A DNA stretch of 64,000 nt from Pseudomonas fluorescens (GCF_902498185.1 NZ_CABVIX010000008.1:1-64000), one strand, 5' to 3'; shown: positions 16,448 to 24,431, counted from the stretch's first letter. The notes: generated by a model from the letters alone, not told the origin. Numbers and translations are program-made.

Positions 16448-18145
16448 TCAGGCGATTTTTTTCAAACCAAGTTTCTTCATTTCTTCATCGCGCAACTCGC
16501 GGCGCAGGATCTTGCCCACGTTGGTGGTCGGCAGCGCATCGCGAAACTCGATATGGCGCGGGACCTTGTAGCCGGTGACATTGGCGCGCATGTGCTCCAT
16601 CACCTGCTCCTTGGTCAGGGTCATGCCCGGCTTGACCACGATGAACAACTTGATCACCTCGCCCGACTTCTCGTCAGGCACGCCGATCGCGGCACACTGG
16701 ACCACTCCGGGCAGGCCGGCCAGCACGTCCTCGAGCTCGTTGGGATAAACATTGAAACCCGATACGAGGATCATGTCCTTCTTGCGATCGACGATGCGCA
16801 TGTAGCCATCGGGCTGGATCAGGGCGATGTCACCGGTCTTCAGCCAGCCCTCGCTGTCGAGGATCTCGGCGGTGGCCTCTTCGCGCTGCCAGTAGCCCTT
16901 CATCACCTGCGGGCCCTTGACGCACAGCTCGCCGACTTCGCCCAGGGCGAGCTCGTTGCCGCTGTCGTCGATGATCTTGCACAAGGTCGACGGCACCGGA
17001 ATCCCGATCGTGCCGATCTGGTTCTGCTCGGAGGGATTGACCGTCGCCACCGGGCTGGTCTCGGTCATGCCATAGCCTTCGCAGATGGCACAGCCGGTCA
17101 CGGCCTTCCAGCGCTCGGCCACGCTCATCTGCAGCGCCATGCCACCGGACAGGGTGATCTTCAGCGACGAGAAGTCGAGGTTGCGGAAGGCTTCGTTGTT
17201 GCACAGGGCCACGAACAGCGTGTTCAGGCCGACAAAACCGCTGAACTTCCATTTGGACAGTTCCTTGACCATCGCCGGCAGGTCGCGGGGGTTGCTGATC
17301 AGCACGTTGTGGTTGCCGATGAGCATCATGGCCATGCAATGGAAGGTGAACGCGTAGATGTGGTACAGCGGCAGAGGGGTAATAAGGATCTCGCAACCTT
17401 CCTGGAGGTTCGCGCCCATCAGGGAGCGGCACTGCAGCATGTTGGCCACCAGGTTGCGGTGGGTCAGCATCGCGCCCTTGGCAACGCCTGTGGTGCCACC
17501 GGTGTACTGCAGCACGGCCACGTCATCGCCCTGTGGGTTGGCCTCGGCCAGCGCCGCGTGCTTGCCCTTGCTCAGCGCGTCATTGAAACGCACCGCCTTG
17601 GGCAGATGGTAGGCGGGTACCATCTTCTTCACATACTTGATGACGCTGTTGATCACCAGCCGCTTGAGCGGCGGCAGCAGGTCGGCGACCTCGGTGACGA
17701 TCACATGCCTGACTTGAGTCCTGGGCACCACCTTCTCGGCCAGGTGCGCCATGTTCGCCAGGCACACCAAGGCCTTGGCGCCGGAGTCGTTGAACTGGTG
17801 CTCCAGCTCGCGCGCGGTGTACAGCGGGTTGGTGTTGACCACGATCAGCCCGGCGCGCATGGCGCCGAACACGGCCACGGGGTACTGCAGGACATTAGGC
17901 AGTTGCACGGCAATCCGGTCACCTGGCTTGAGGTCGGTATGCTGCTGCAGGTATGCGGCGAACGCCCCGGACAGGGCATACAGCTCGCCATAGGTGATGG
18001 TCTTGCCCAGGTTGCTAAAGGCCGGTTTGTCGGCAAAGCGTTGGCAGGATTGTTTCAGCACCGACAGGATATTCGGAAATTCATCCGGATTGATGTGTGC
18101 CGCAATCCCCGCTGGGTACTTATCCTTCCAAAAATGTTCGATCAT
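16448..18145 (-). CDS. fadD1: Long-chain fatty-acid-CoA ligase, first paralogue (hrpA-proximal)
   Basis: The 565-aa adenylate-forming enzyme has the AMP/P-loop motif YTGGTTGVAKGA (about 213), GYGMTETSP (about 340) and the FACS signature region GWLKTGDIALIQPDGYMRIVDRKKDM, with the C-terminal catalytic lysine region NVGKILRREL. It activates long-chain fatty acids to acyl-CoA at the inner membrane for beta-oxidation. The ATG at 18145 has AAGGAG 9 bp upstream; the upstream in-frame ATG would place that site inside the coding region. Downstream of the second fadD on the same strand with a 211-bp gap, so each may have its own promoter, as in P. putida and P. aeruginosa. Confidence 0.95.
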   Translation of the reverse strand: MIEHFWKDKYPAGIAAHINPDEFPNILSVLKQSCQRFADKPAFSNLGKTITYGELYALSGAFAAYLQQHTDLKPGDRIAVQLPNVLQYPVAVFGAMRAGLIVVNTNPLYTARELEHQFNDSGAKALVCLANMAHLAEKVVPRTQVRHVIVTEVADLLPPLKRLVINSVIKYVKKMVPAYHLPKAVRFNDALSKGKHAALAEANPQGDDVAVLQYTGGTTGVAKGAMLTHRNLVANMLQCRSLMGANLQEGCEILITPLPLYHIYAFTFHCMAMMLIGNHNVLISNPRDLPAMVKELSKWKFSGFVGLNTLFVALCNNEAFRNLDFSSLKITLSGGMALQMSVAERWKAVTGCAICEGYGMTETSPVATVNPSEQNQIGTIGIPVPSTLCKIIDDSGNELALGEVGELCVKGPQVMKGYWQREEATAEILDSEGWLKTGDIALIQPDGYMRIVDRKKDMILVSGFNVYPNELEDVLAGLPGVVQCAAIGVPDEKSGEVIKLFIVVKPGMTLTKEQVMEHMRANVTGYKVPRHIEFRDALPTTNVGKILRRELRDEEMKKLGLKKIA

Positions 18146-18309
18146 GGAAGCCCACTCCTTCAGCACTGCGAATTCTTCATCGCATCGATGCGATTATTAT
18201 TGATATGCGAGGAGGGATCTTAAACATTCCGTTCCTCAAAAACGCGCCGAGAGTAGCAGCTTTGCCTGGGGTCGCCTAGGGCCAAGCCGGGCCTGACAGT
18301 CACAAAACC

Positions 18310-18331
18310 GACCAGAACGACAGATCTGGTC
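18310..18331 (-). terminator. Hairpin after fadD2
   Basis: GACCAGA (18310-18316) and TCTGGTC (18325-18331) form a 7-bp stem with an 8-base loop, 26 bp beyond the fadD2 stop. There is no T-run, so it could equally be a dyad operator in the fadD1 upstream region. Confidence 0.3.
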
Positions 18332-18356
18332 ACACCCTGATCGCGGCGCACAGCCT

Positions 18357-20045
18357 TCAGGCGGTGTCGCGCAGTTCGCGCCGCAGGATCTTGCCAACGG
18401 GGGTCATTGGCAGCGAGTCCCGCAGGACGATGTGCTTGGGCACCTTGTAGCCGGTGAAGTTGGCCTTGCAGAAGGCCTTGAGGTCGTCGACGCTCACCCC
18501 GCCATCGCGCGGCACCACGAACAGCTTGACCGCCTCGCCCGAACGCTCGTCCGGTACGCCGATGGCGGCGCAGCTGGCCACCTGGGGGTGACCCATGACG
18601 ATTTCCTCGATCTCGTTGGGATACACATTGAAGCCCGACACGATGATCATGTCCTTCTTGCGGTCGACGATGCGGGTAAAGCCGTCGGGGTCGATCACCG
18701 CGATGTCCCCGGTCTTGAGCCATCCCTCGCTGTCGAGCGCCTCGGCGGTGGCTTCTGGCTGCTGCCAGTAGCCTTTCATCACCTGCGGGCCCTTGATGCA
18801 CAGCTCGCCCCGTTCGCCCAGCGGTTGCTCGACACCATGGTCGTCGATGACCTTGAAGGCCGTGCCGACGACGGGAATACCCACAGTGCCCAGGCGGGCC
18901 TGGTCGCCATAGGGATTGGTGCTGGCGACCGGCGACGTTTCGGTCAGGCCGTAGCCTTCGACGATCCGGCAACCCGTGAGCGCTTCCCAGCGCTCGGCGG
19001 TTGCCGTGACCAGCGCCGTGCCGCCAGAGTTGGTGACCTTGAGCGCCGAGAAGTCGAGCGTCCTGAATTGCGGATTATCCATCAGCGCGACAAACAGGGT
19101 GTTCAGACCCAGCAGCGCGGAAAAGCGCCATTTCTTCAGTTCTTTGATGAAACCGGGAATGTCCCGCGGGTTGGTGATGAGCACGTTGTGATTGCCGGTG
19201 GCCATCATGCACATGCAGTTCGCGGTGAAGGCGTAGATGTGGTAAAGCGGCAGCGGCGCGATCATCACCTCCTGGCCGTCCTCGATCAGTTTGTGCCCAT
19301 CCGGGCCCTGCTGGGAGAAACACGCCAGCACCTGCAACATGTTGGCCACCAGGTTGCCGTGGGTCAGCATGGCGCCCTTGGCCAGGCCCGTGGTCCCACC
19401 GGTGTACTGCAGCACGGCGATATCGTCCAGTTTCAGGCTGACGGGAACCGGCACCTGGCCGCGTCCCTGGCGCAGCGCCTGCTTGAACGGCACGGCCTGC
19501 GGCAGGTGGAAGGCCGGTACCATTTTCTTTACCTTGTCGACCAGGGTATTGACCAGCCACCCCTTGGCCGCTGGCAGGAAATCGCCCATCTTCGCCTCGA
19601 TGAGGTATTCGATGCCGGTGTCGGGCAGGACCTGCTGCACCCGCTGGCCGAACAGGTTCAGGTAGACCAGCGCGCGGGCCCCGGAGTCCTTGAACTGATG
19701 GCGCATCTCGCGTTCGGTGTACAGGGGGTTGGTGTTCACCACGACAAGACCGGCGCGCAGGGCGCCGAACACCGCGATGGGATACTGGAGCACATTGGGC
19801 ATCTGCACGGCGATGCGGTCGCCCGGTTTCAGGCCGGTGTGGTGTTGAAGGTAGGCAGCAAACGCCGCGGAATGACGCTCAAGGTCGGCGTAGGTCAGGG
19901 TTACCCCAAGGTTGCTGAAAGCCGGGCGGTCGGCGAAGCGCGAGCAGGAACGCTCGAAGACCTCCACTACCGAGCGGTACGCATTGATGTCGATATGCGA
20001 GGGAACACCCTTGGGGCGTTTGTCATTCCAGAAGTCAGCGTGCAT
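18357..20045 (-). CDS. fadD2: Long-chain fatty-acid-CoA ligase, second paralogue
   Basis: This 562-aa paralogue of the neighbouring ligase shares the same order of motifs: YTGGTTGLAKGA, GYGLTETSP, GWLKTGDIAVIDPDGFTRIVDRKKDM and the C-terminal VGKILRREL. The two proteins are of nearly equal length and clearly arose by tandem duplication; in Pseudomonas the two isoenzymes differ in expression and chain-length preference. The ATG at 20045 is preceded by AGGAACAACAATAA, in which the sequence AACAACAA overlaps the ribosome-binding region and matches the Crc/Hfq target motif. This suggests catabolite repression of translation. It is divergent from the phaJ-like gene with 247 bp between them. Confidence 0.95.
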   Translation of the reverse strand: MHADFWNDKRPKGVPSHIDINAYRSVVEVFERSCSRFADRPAFSNLGVTLTYADLERHSAAFAAYLQHHTGLKPGDRIAVQMPNVLQYPIAVFGALRAGLVVVNTNPLYTEREMRHQFKDSGARALVYLNLFGQRVQQVLPDTGIEYLIEAKMGDFLPAAKGWLVNTLVDKVKKMVPAFHLPQAVPFKQALRQGRGQVPVPVSLKLDDIAVLQYTGGTTGLAKGAMLTHGNLVANMLQVLACFSQQGPDGHKLIEDGQEVMIAPLPLYHIYAFTANCMCMMATGNHNVLITNPRDIPGFIKELKKWRFSALLGLNTLFVALMDNPQFRTLDFSALKVTNSGGTALVTATAERWEALTGCRIVEGYGLTETSPVASTNPYGDQARLGTVGIPVVGTAFKVIDDHGVEQPLGERGELCIKGPQVMKGYWQQPEATAEALDSEGWLKTGDIAVIDPDGFTRIVDRKKDMIIVSGFNVYPNEIEEIVMGHPQVASCAAIGVPDERSGEAVKLFVVPRDGGVSVDDLKAFCKANFTGYKVPKHIVLRDSLPMTPVGKILRRELRDTA

Positions 20046-20048
20046 TTA

Positions 20049-20056
20049 TTGTTGTT
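20049..20056 (-). promoter_or_regulatory. Crc/Hfq CA-motif at the fadD2 start
   Basis: AACAACAA lies 3 bp upstream of the ATG, between the AGGA ribosome site and the start codon, and is an exact match to the AANAANAA motif bound by Hfq with Crc in Pseudomonas. Location and match are seen in the sequence; repression is inferred from the known mechanism. Confidence 0.55.
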
Positions 20057-20158
20057 CCTCTTACCTGAGCTGTCCGTAGCCGGACACTAGCAGGTCTGCC
20101 GGGGCTGGCAACCGGACTCGGCGCGCCATTAACATCCTGAATGGTATTGCTGCCGATG

Positions 20159-20208
20159 CCAGGATCCAGGGGCTTGCGTACAGCGTGCGCGCCCCCTGAG
20201 AATCCTGG
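20159..20208. repeat. Long imperfect inverted repeat in the fadD2-phaJ spacer
   Basis: CCAGGAT (20159-20165) pairs with ATCCTGG (20202-20208), and inside it AGGGGC pairs with GCCCCT allowing one extra C, with a GC-rich loop of about 17 bases. It sits in the divergent 247-bp spacer, 85 bp before the phaJ-like start. It could be a cruciform or operator, or a hairpin in an untranslated leader; nothing in it identifies the ligand. Confidence 0.4.
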
Positions 20209-20292
20209 CGATCCACAGCGGATGTGATCCGGTCCGTGCCGGCAAGCGTCACAGGATGATTGCAACCCAGTCCGAACCTGAAGGAACCCCCG

Positions 20293-20763
20293 ATGACCCA
20301 GGTCACCAACACGCCATACGAAGCCCTCGAAGTCGGCCAGACCGCCACCTACAGCAAGTCCGTCGAAGAACGTGACATCCAGCTGTTCGCAGCGATGTCC
20401 GGTGACCACAACCCCGTGCACCTGGACGCCGAGTTCGCCGCCAAGAGCATGTTCCGCGAGCGCATCGCCCATGGCATGTTCAGCGGCGCCCTGATCAGCG
20501 CGGCCGTGGCCTGCACACTGCCGGGACCTGGCACGATCTACCTGGGCCAGAAGATGAGCTTCCAGAAACCGGTGAAGATCGGCGACGAGCTCACCGTGCG
20601 CCTGGAGATCCTCGAGAAGCTGCCCAAGTTCAAGGTGCGCATCGCCACCAATGTGTACAACCAGAACGACGAGCTGGTGGTCGAAGGCGAAGCCGAGATC
20701 CTGGCACCACGCAAGCAGCAGACCGTCGAACTGGTCAGCCCACCGAACTTCGTCGCCGGCTGA
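20293..20763 (+). CDS. phaJ: MaoC-like (R)-specific enoyl-CoA hydratase, PhaJ type
   Basis: The 156-aa hot-dog-fold hydratase has the hydratase-2 motif AAMSGDHNPVHLDAEFA (catalytic Asp and His near residues 35 and 40), followed by AHGMFSGALISAAV. It converts trans-2-enoyl-CoA to (R)-3-hydroxyacyl-CoA, linking beta-oxidation to polyhydroxyalkanoate monomers or to acyl recycling. Its position next to fadD1-fadD2 corresponds to the phaJ1 locus in P. aeruginosa as I recall it, so I use the symbol phaJ with caution. The ATG at 20293 follows GAAGGA. It is convergent with the sigma-factor gene, whose stop abuts it (20763/20764). Confidence 0.85.
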   Translation: MTQVTNTPYEALEVGQTATYSKSVEERDIQLFAAMSGDHNPVHLDAEFAAKSMFRERIAHGMFSGALISAAVACTLPGPGTIYLGQKMSFQKPVKIGDELTVRLEILEKLPKFKVRIATNVYNQNDELVVEGEAEILAPRKQQTVELVSPPNFVAG

Positions 20764-22002
20764 TCAATCCAGCTCGCGCAGACGGCGTTCGATGTATCGC
20801 CGCTCCGGCCCCTGTCTCGCGAGGTCCAGCGCATCCCGCCAGGCGGCCCTGGCTCGCTCGGCGTGCCCGAGCTGGCAATGCAGTTCGGCCCGCGCGGCAT
20901 GGGCCAGGTGGTAATCGGGCAATTGCCCACGCGCCAGGATCGCTTCGACCGCCTCAAGCCCCGCCTCTGGTCCGTCCCTCCGTGCCACCGCCGCCGCCCG
21001 GTTGAGCTCGACCACGGGCGAAGGCCAGCCACGCTGCAGCACATCGTAAAGGCCGACGATCTGCTCCCAATCCGTCTGTTGTGCGCTGCCAGCTTCGGCA
21101 TGCACCGCGGCAATCGCCGCCTGCAGGGTGTAGGCGCCGAAGTTTTGGCTGCGCAAGGCACGTTCGACCAGCAGACTGCCTTCTTCGATCATCGCCCGGT
21201 CCCACAGGCCGCGGTCCTGGTCGTCCAGCACGACAATTTCACCACGGGCGTCGATGCGCGCCTTCTGCCGCGAGGCTTGCAGCAGCATCAGCGCAAGCAG
21301 GCCATGCACCTCGGGGTCCGGCAGCAGTTGCGCCAGCAAGCGGCCCAGGCGAATGGCTTCGTCGCTCAGCGCCTGCTGCATCAAGGCTTCGCCAGAAGAG
21401 GCCGAGTAACCCTCGTTGAACACCAGGTAGATGACGCGCAGCACGCTGTCCAGGCGTTCGGGCAGTTCAGCCAGTTCCGGTACCTGATAGGGAATGCCCG
21501 CATCCCGGATCTTTGCCTTGGCGCGCACGATGCGCTGGGCGATGGTCGCGGGGCTTTGCAGAAATGCCCGGGCGATCTGTTCGGTGGTCAGGCCGCAGAC
21601 CTCGCGCAGGGTCAGCGGCACCTGGGCGTCGGCAGCCAGGGCTGGGTGACAGCACGTGAAGATCAGCCGCAAACGGTCATCGGCCAGCATCTCGTCCTCG
21701 CTTGGCTCCTCTGACTGGCGATCGAGCATCAAGACCAGCTGCGCCTGAGACCGGTCGAAGCGCGCGCGCCGCCGCAGTGCATCGATGGCCTTGAAGCGGC
21801 CCGTCGACACCAGCCAGGCACGCGGATTTGCCGGCATGCCGTCACGCTCCCACCGCTCCACGGCGATGAAGAAGGCGTCATGCATGGCCTCCTCGGCCAG
21901 GTCGAAATCGCCCAGCAGGCCGATCAACGTGGCCAGGATCCGCCGCGATTCCCGCTTGTAGATCGCCTCGACCTGGCAACGCAGCACAGCATCAGGTGCC
22001 AT
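20764..22002 (-). CDS. ECF42-type RNA polymerase sigma factor with C-terminal extension
   Basis: The 412-aa protein has an ECF sigma core: region 2 in residues about 12-80 (AEEAMHDAFFIAVERW, PRAWLVSTGRFKAIDALRR) and region 4 in about 110-165 (LTLREVCGLTTEQIARAFLQSPATIAQRIVRAKAKIR). A long DUF6596/TPR-like extension follows (VFNEGYSAS, then PVVELNRAAAVARRDGP and AARAELHCQLGHAERARAAW). This architecture and linkage to a DGPF (YciI) protein define group ECF42. No anti-sigma gene is adjacent, as usual for the group, and the C-terminal part is thought to regulate activity. The ATG overlaps the preceding SRPBCC stop by one base (TGATG), so it is translationally coupled as last gene of a four-gene operon. 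Confidence 0.93.
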   Translation of the reverse strand: MAPDAVLRCQVEAIYKRESRRILATLIGLLGDFDLAEEAMHDAFFIAVERWERDGMPANPRAWLVSTGRFKAIDALRRRARFDRSQAQLVLMLDRQSEEPSEDEMLADDRLRLIFTCCHPALAADAQVPLTLREVCGLTTEQIARAFLQSPATIAQRIVRAKAKIRDAGIPYQVPELAELPERLDSVLRVIYLVFNEGYSASSGEALMQQALSDEAIRLGRLLAQLLPDPEVHGLLALMLLQASRQKARIDARGEIVVLDDQDRGLWDRAMIEEGSLLVERALRSQNFGAYTLQAAIAAVHAEAGSAQQTDWEQIVGLYDVLQRGWPSPVVELNRAAAVARRDGPEAGLEAVEAILARGQLPDYHLAHAARAELHCQLGHAERARAAWRDALDLARQGPERRYIERRLRELD

Positions 22003-22493
22003 CAGTCCGGCATCCGGTTGGTCACCACCTCGACCAGGCGATCCAGGCTCTCTCCCCAGCCACGATAGAAACCCATTTCCTCGTGGGCCCGGCAGTCTGT
22101 AGCGTTCCAGTGCCAGGCGCTGGCGGTATAGCGGGTCCGGCCCAGCTCTTCCTCGAAGGTGATCACCGCCGTCATGAATGCCTGGGCAGACGGTACCCAG
22201 CCAGGGGTGAATGCATCGGTAAAGACCAATCGACGCGGGGCGATGATTTCCAGGAACACACCCTGGTTGGGGTATTCGGTGCCATCCGGAGCGCGCATCA
22301 GCGTACGCAGCAAACCGCCGACCCACAGCTGCATCTCGCATTCGGGGGTTGTCATGCCGTGGGGGCCCCACCATTGCTGGAGCCACCTGGGCTCGGTCCA
22401 GGCGCGGAACACCTTGCTGCGCGGCGCGTCTATCAAGCGGGTAATGGATAATTCGTGTCGAGGCTCTCCCTGGCCTGGTTGTTCAAAGGTCAT
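22002..22493 (-). CDS. SRPBCC/AHSA1-domain protein
   Basis: The 163-aa protein is of the activator-of-Hsp90-ATPase-like (AHSA1/CalC) START-fold family. It has ELSITRLIDAPRSKVFRAWTEP at the N-terminus, WWGPHGMTTPECEMQL in the middle and MGFYRGWGESLDRLVEVV in the C-terminal helix. These domains bind hydrophobic ligands; in ECF42 loci they occur repeatedly beside DGPF proteins but have no settled role. The ATG at 22493 is preceded by the weak sequence GAATCACCACA. It is third in the operon, between the YciI-like gene (19-bp spacer) and the sigma factor (1-bp overlap). Confidence 0.87.
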   Translation of the reverse strand: MTFEQPGQGEPRHELSITRLIDAPRSKVFRAWTEPRWLQQWWGPHGMTTPECEMQLWVGGLLRTLMRAPDGTEYPNQGVFLEIIAPRRLVFTDAFTPGWVPSAQAFMTAVITFEEELGRTRYTASAWHWNATDCRAHEEMGFYRGWGESLDRLVEVVTNRMPD

Positions 22494-22512
22494 TGTGGTG
22501 ATTCTCCGTCTG

Positions 22513-22857
22513 TCAGGGTTGCAGCTCGCGCACTGGACGCACCTCCACACTGCCGACACGCGCTGCCGGGATGCCCTTGGCGATGATCAAGGCTTCATTG
22601 AGGTCTCGGGCGTCGACCAGGTAGAAGCCGGCAAGTTGCTCCTTGGTTTCGGCGAAGGGGCCGTCGGTCAGGCTCATCTGACCACCCCGCACGCGTACCG
22701 TCGTGGCCGTGCGCACCGATTTCAGCGCCTCGGCCGCCAGCATGCGGCCCGCGCCATGCAACGATTCGGCGTAGGCATTGCACTCCGCGTCGGCGGGGCT
22801 CTCGGGCAGGCTGTGCAGCAGCTCCTCGTCACAATAGACCAGGCACAGGTATTTCAT
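22513..22857 (-). CDS. YciI/DGPF-family protein
   Basis: The 114-aa ferredoxin-like-fold protein starts MKYLCLVYCDEELL and carries the family hallmark TDGPFAETKEQLAGFYLVDA, with the catalytic-type His/Asp arrangement of YciI proteins only partly evident. DGPF proteins are the standard partners and targets of ECF42 sigma factors. In Streptomyces venezuelae the ECF42 factor controls DGPF genes, though their chemistry is unclear. Second in the operon, 57 bp after the SnoaL-like gene and 19 bp before the SRPBCC gene. The ribosome site is a GAGACG-type sequence. Confidence 0.92.
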   Translation of the reverse strand: MKYLCLVYCDEELLHSLPESPADAECNAYAESLHGAGRMLAAEALKSVRTATTVRVRGGQMSLTDGPFAETKEQLAGFYLVDARDLNEALIIAKGIPAARVGSVEVRPVRELQP

Positions 22858-22914
22858 GGTCGTCTCCAGCGCGAGCGGAAAGTGCGTTTGGCGATAAGCC
22901 GTGAATTTTTAGCT

Positions 22915-23340
22915 TCAAGGCTTGAGGTTGAACAACGCCTTTTGGGATTCCATGTCGAACGGCGCTGACCAGTGCTCGTGGATCACCTGCCACTTTCCGC
23001 CCCTGCGCCGGTAGCCGACGGTGGCGCGCATGAAGCCGCACTGGCTTTCATCATCCGCCGGGCCGCAGCGATTGAGCCAATGGGCGAACGCCAGGTCGCC
23101 CTCTGCCTGCACCGACAGCTGGGCCACCTCGAAGACCATTGGGCCTGAGCAGTAGCCCATGCACATCTCCCAGTGCGCCCGGTAGGACGCCTTGTCCGTG
23201 AATTGCAGTGTCTGGATCGCGTCGAACGCAACGATGTCATCGGCGTAAGGCGCGGCGATTGCATCCAGGTCACGGTCGCGCACCGCCTGTACCCAATGCT
23301 CGATCAATTGACGGATTTCGCTTTCGGCTGCGGTGTTCAT
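22915..23340 (-). CDS. SnoaL/DUF4440-like protein, NTF2 fold
   Basis: The 141-aa protein is of the SgcJ/EcaC nuclear-transport-factor-2-like family. It has EIRQLIEHWVQAVRDRDLDAI (N-terminal helices), PYADDIVAFDAIQ and, towards the end, GGKWQVIHEHWSAPF, the usual C-terminal signature. No catalytic residues can be named with confidence. It is first gene of the ECF42 operon and sits 57 bp below the predicted ECF42-type promoter. GGAGG lies 8 bp before the ATG. The mRNA leader contains a perfect 7-bp hairpin at 23369-23386. Confidence 0.88.
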   Translation of the reverse strand: MNTAAESEIRQLIEHWVQAVRDRDLDAIAAPYADDIVAFDAIQTLQFTDKASYRAHWEMCMGYCSGPMVFEVAQLSVQAEGDLAFAHWLNRCGPADDESQCGFMRATVGYRRRGGKWQVIHEHWSAPFDMESQKALFNLKP

Positions 23341-23368
23341 CGGTTCTACCTCCGACCAATCAGGGTGT

Positions 23369-23386
23369 GCGCCGCGGGTGCGGCGC
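23369..23386 (-). promoter_or_regulatory. Leader hairpin at the 5' end of the ECF42 operon mRNA
   Basis: GCGCCGC (23369-23375) pairs with GCGGCGC (23380-23386) around a 4-base loop. If transcription starts about 7 bases below the predicted -10, the hairpin begins within about 5 bases of the RNA 5' end, a position that often protects transcripts from decay. Confidence 0.4.
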
Positions 23387-23397
23387 GTTCATGGGTG

Positions 23398-23424
23398 GTC
23401 GAATGGCGGGCGCGAATTTCGACA
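23398..23424 (-). promoter_or_regulatory. Predicted ECF42-dependent promoter
   Basis: On the minus strand TGTCGA (23419-23424) and CGAC (23398-23401) are separated by 17 bp, 58 bp before the SnoaL-like start. This is the -35/-10 pair (TGTCGA and CGA/TC) I recall as the ECF42 consensus from Streptomyces venezuelae work. The match is exact in both boxes, so autoregulation of the whole operon is likely. Confidence 0.65.
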
Positions 23425-23450
23425 GACTGACCGAGACTAATGCGCTTTAT

Positions 23451-23705
23451 TCATCCCTCTTCACACCCCTGCCCCATCGCACGGTACTGCAGGACATGGA
23501 TCTGGCCCTGATGGTCCTCATAGGTCATGGTGGCCGGGACCACTTCGCAGACATCGGGAATGGTCGAGAGGCTGATGACGCGCTTTATGTCGAGGTTGAC
23601 GGAGTAGTCGTACTGCTGGACGACGGGCTGGCTGGCGGCGGCGGGCTCGTCGGCGAGGGCGAACGGGGACAGGCCAAGCAGTGCAAGTATCAGGAGTGGT
23701 TTCAT
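23451..23705 (-). CDS. DUF2790 secreted small protein
   Basis: The 84-aa precursor has a signal peptide (MKPLLILALLGLSPFALADE, cleavage after ALA) and a mature region with VVQQYDYSVNLDIKRVISLSTIPDVCEVVPATMTYEDHQGQ, the DUF2790 pattern. This is a Pseudomonas-specific periplasmic protein group of unknown function with one or two cysteines. The start at 23705 avoids seven non-signal residues of a longer frame. Its stop lies 27 bp upstream of the ECF42 -35 box on the same strand; no terminator was seen, so some read-through into the operon is possible. Confidence 0.85.
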   Translation of the reverse strand: MKPLLILALLGLSPFALADEPAAASQPVVQQYDYSVNLDIKRVISLSTIPDVCEVVPATMTYEDHQGQIHVLQYRAMGQGCEEG

Positions 23706-23981
23706 GGGTAGAGGCCTTGAAAGCAATCAAGCGAACGATTGACTTCATGTGCCACAGTGGCGCGGAGAAGTTGTCATATCAACTGCTGGAAATGACACGA
23801 AGTACCGATCCCGCTGGGTACTGCCGGGGATGGGTACAGTCTACTCCCGGCCCCGCAGACGGGAAGTCCGCAAGCCGCCATTCACTTTTACCGCAGCTGC
23901 AACAATTTGACGACTGACGCTCGACAACACTTCCTGAGCCCTGTAAAAGCCGCAATCCAGAGCGCTAGCAGGAATCTCGAC

Positions 23982-24431
23982 GTGTCTCACTTGCAGATCG
24001 GTCCGTTGGTCGGACCCGAGCGCGGACTGCTCGATCGTTTCTACCGCCAGCACCGTTCACGCATGCGAGCCAGTGCCGAAGGGAAGTTGTGGGTTGCCCG
24101 CTCCAGTGGCATCGTCGGTGGGCTGTGCCTGAGCGAGGTGCCCGGCGGACTCTGGCTGACCGGGCTGTTCGTCGAGCCGCAACAACGTGGTCAACGGATC
24201 GCGTCTAAGTTGGTGAGCACCGCGCTGGCAAGCACCGACGATGACGTCTGGTTGTTCTGCCACCCTGATCTGTCGTCGTTCTACGAGCGTCTGTGCTTCA
24301 GCCCAGCCGACTATCTGCCGTCCGTACTGGCCGACCGGCTGGCCCGCTACCAGCGCACCAAGGCTTTGGTGGCGCTGGTTCGGAGTCAGTCGTCGGCGAC
24401 TTCCAGCCCTGGCAGCAGCACCTCGGTGTAG
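23982..24431 (+). CDS. GNAT-family N-acetyltransferase
   Basis: The 149-aa protein has the GNAT acetyl-CoA loop [22 protein letters not shown] (the Q/RxxGxG/A-type motif is QRGQRIA) and the closing [21 protein letters not shown], typical of small bacterial acetyltransferases. Substrate unknown. GTG at 23982 follows AGGA at 8 bp; an upstream in-frame ATG at 23907 would add 25 residues without homology and lacks a good ribosome site. The C-terminal 46 bp overlap the end of the convergent deformylase gene, which is unusual for two full-length genes. Confidence 0.78.
   Translation: MSHLQIGPLVGPERGLLDRFYRQHRSRMRASAEGKLWVARSSGIVGGLCLSEVPGGLWLTGLFVEPQQRGQRIASKLVSTALASTDDDVWLFCHPDLSSFYERLCFSPADYLPSVLADRLARYQRTKALVALVRSQSSATSSPGSSTSV

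Noticed and set aside
16418-18223. Long plus-strand frames opposite both fadD genes
   Set aside because: Shadows of the acyl-CoA ligases, whose conserved motifs lie on the minus strand.
18166-18356. PsrA or FadR operator between the fadD genes
   Set aside because: Only loose similarity to (G/C)AAAC-N2-4-GTTT(G/C) near 18225-18240; not good enough to list.
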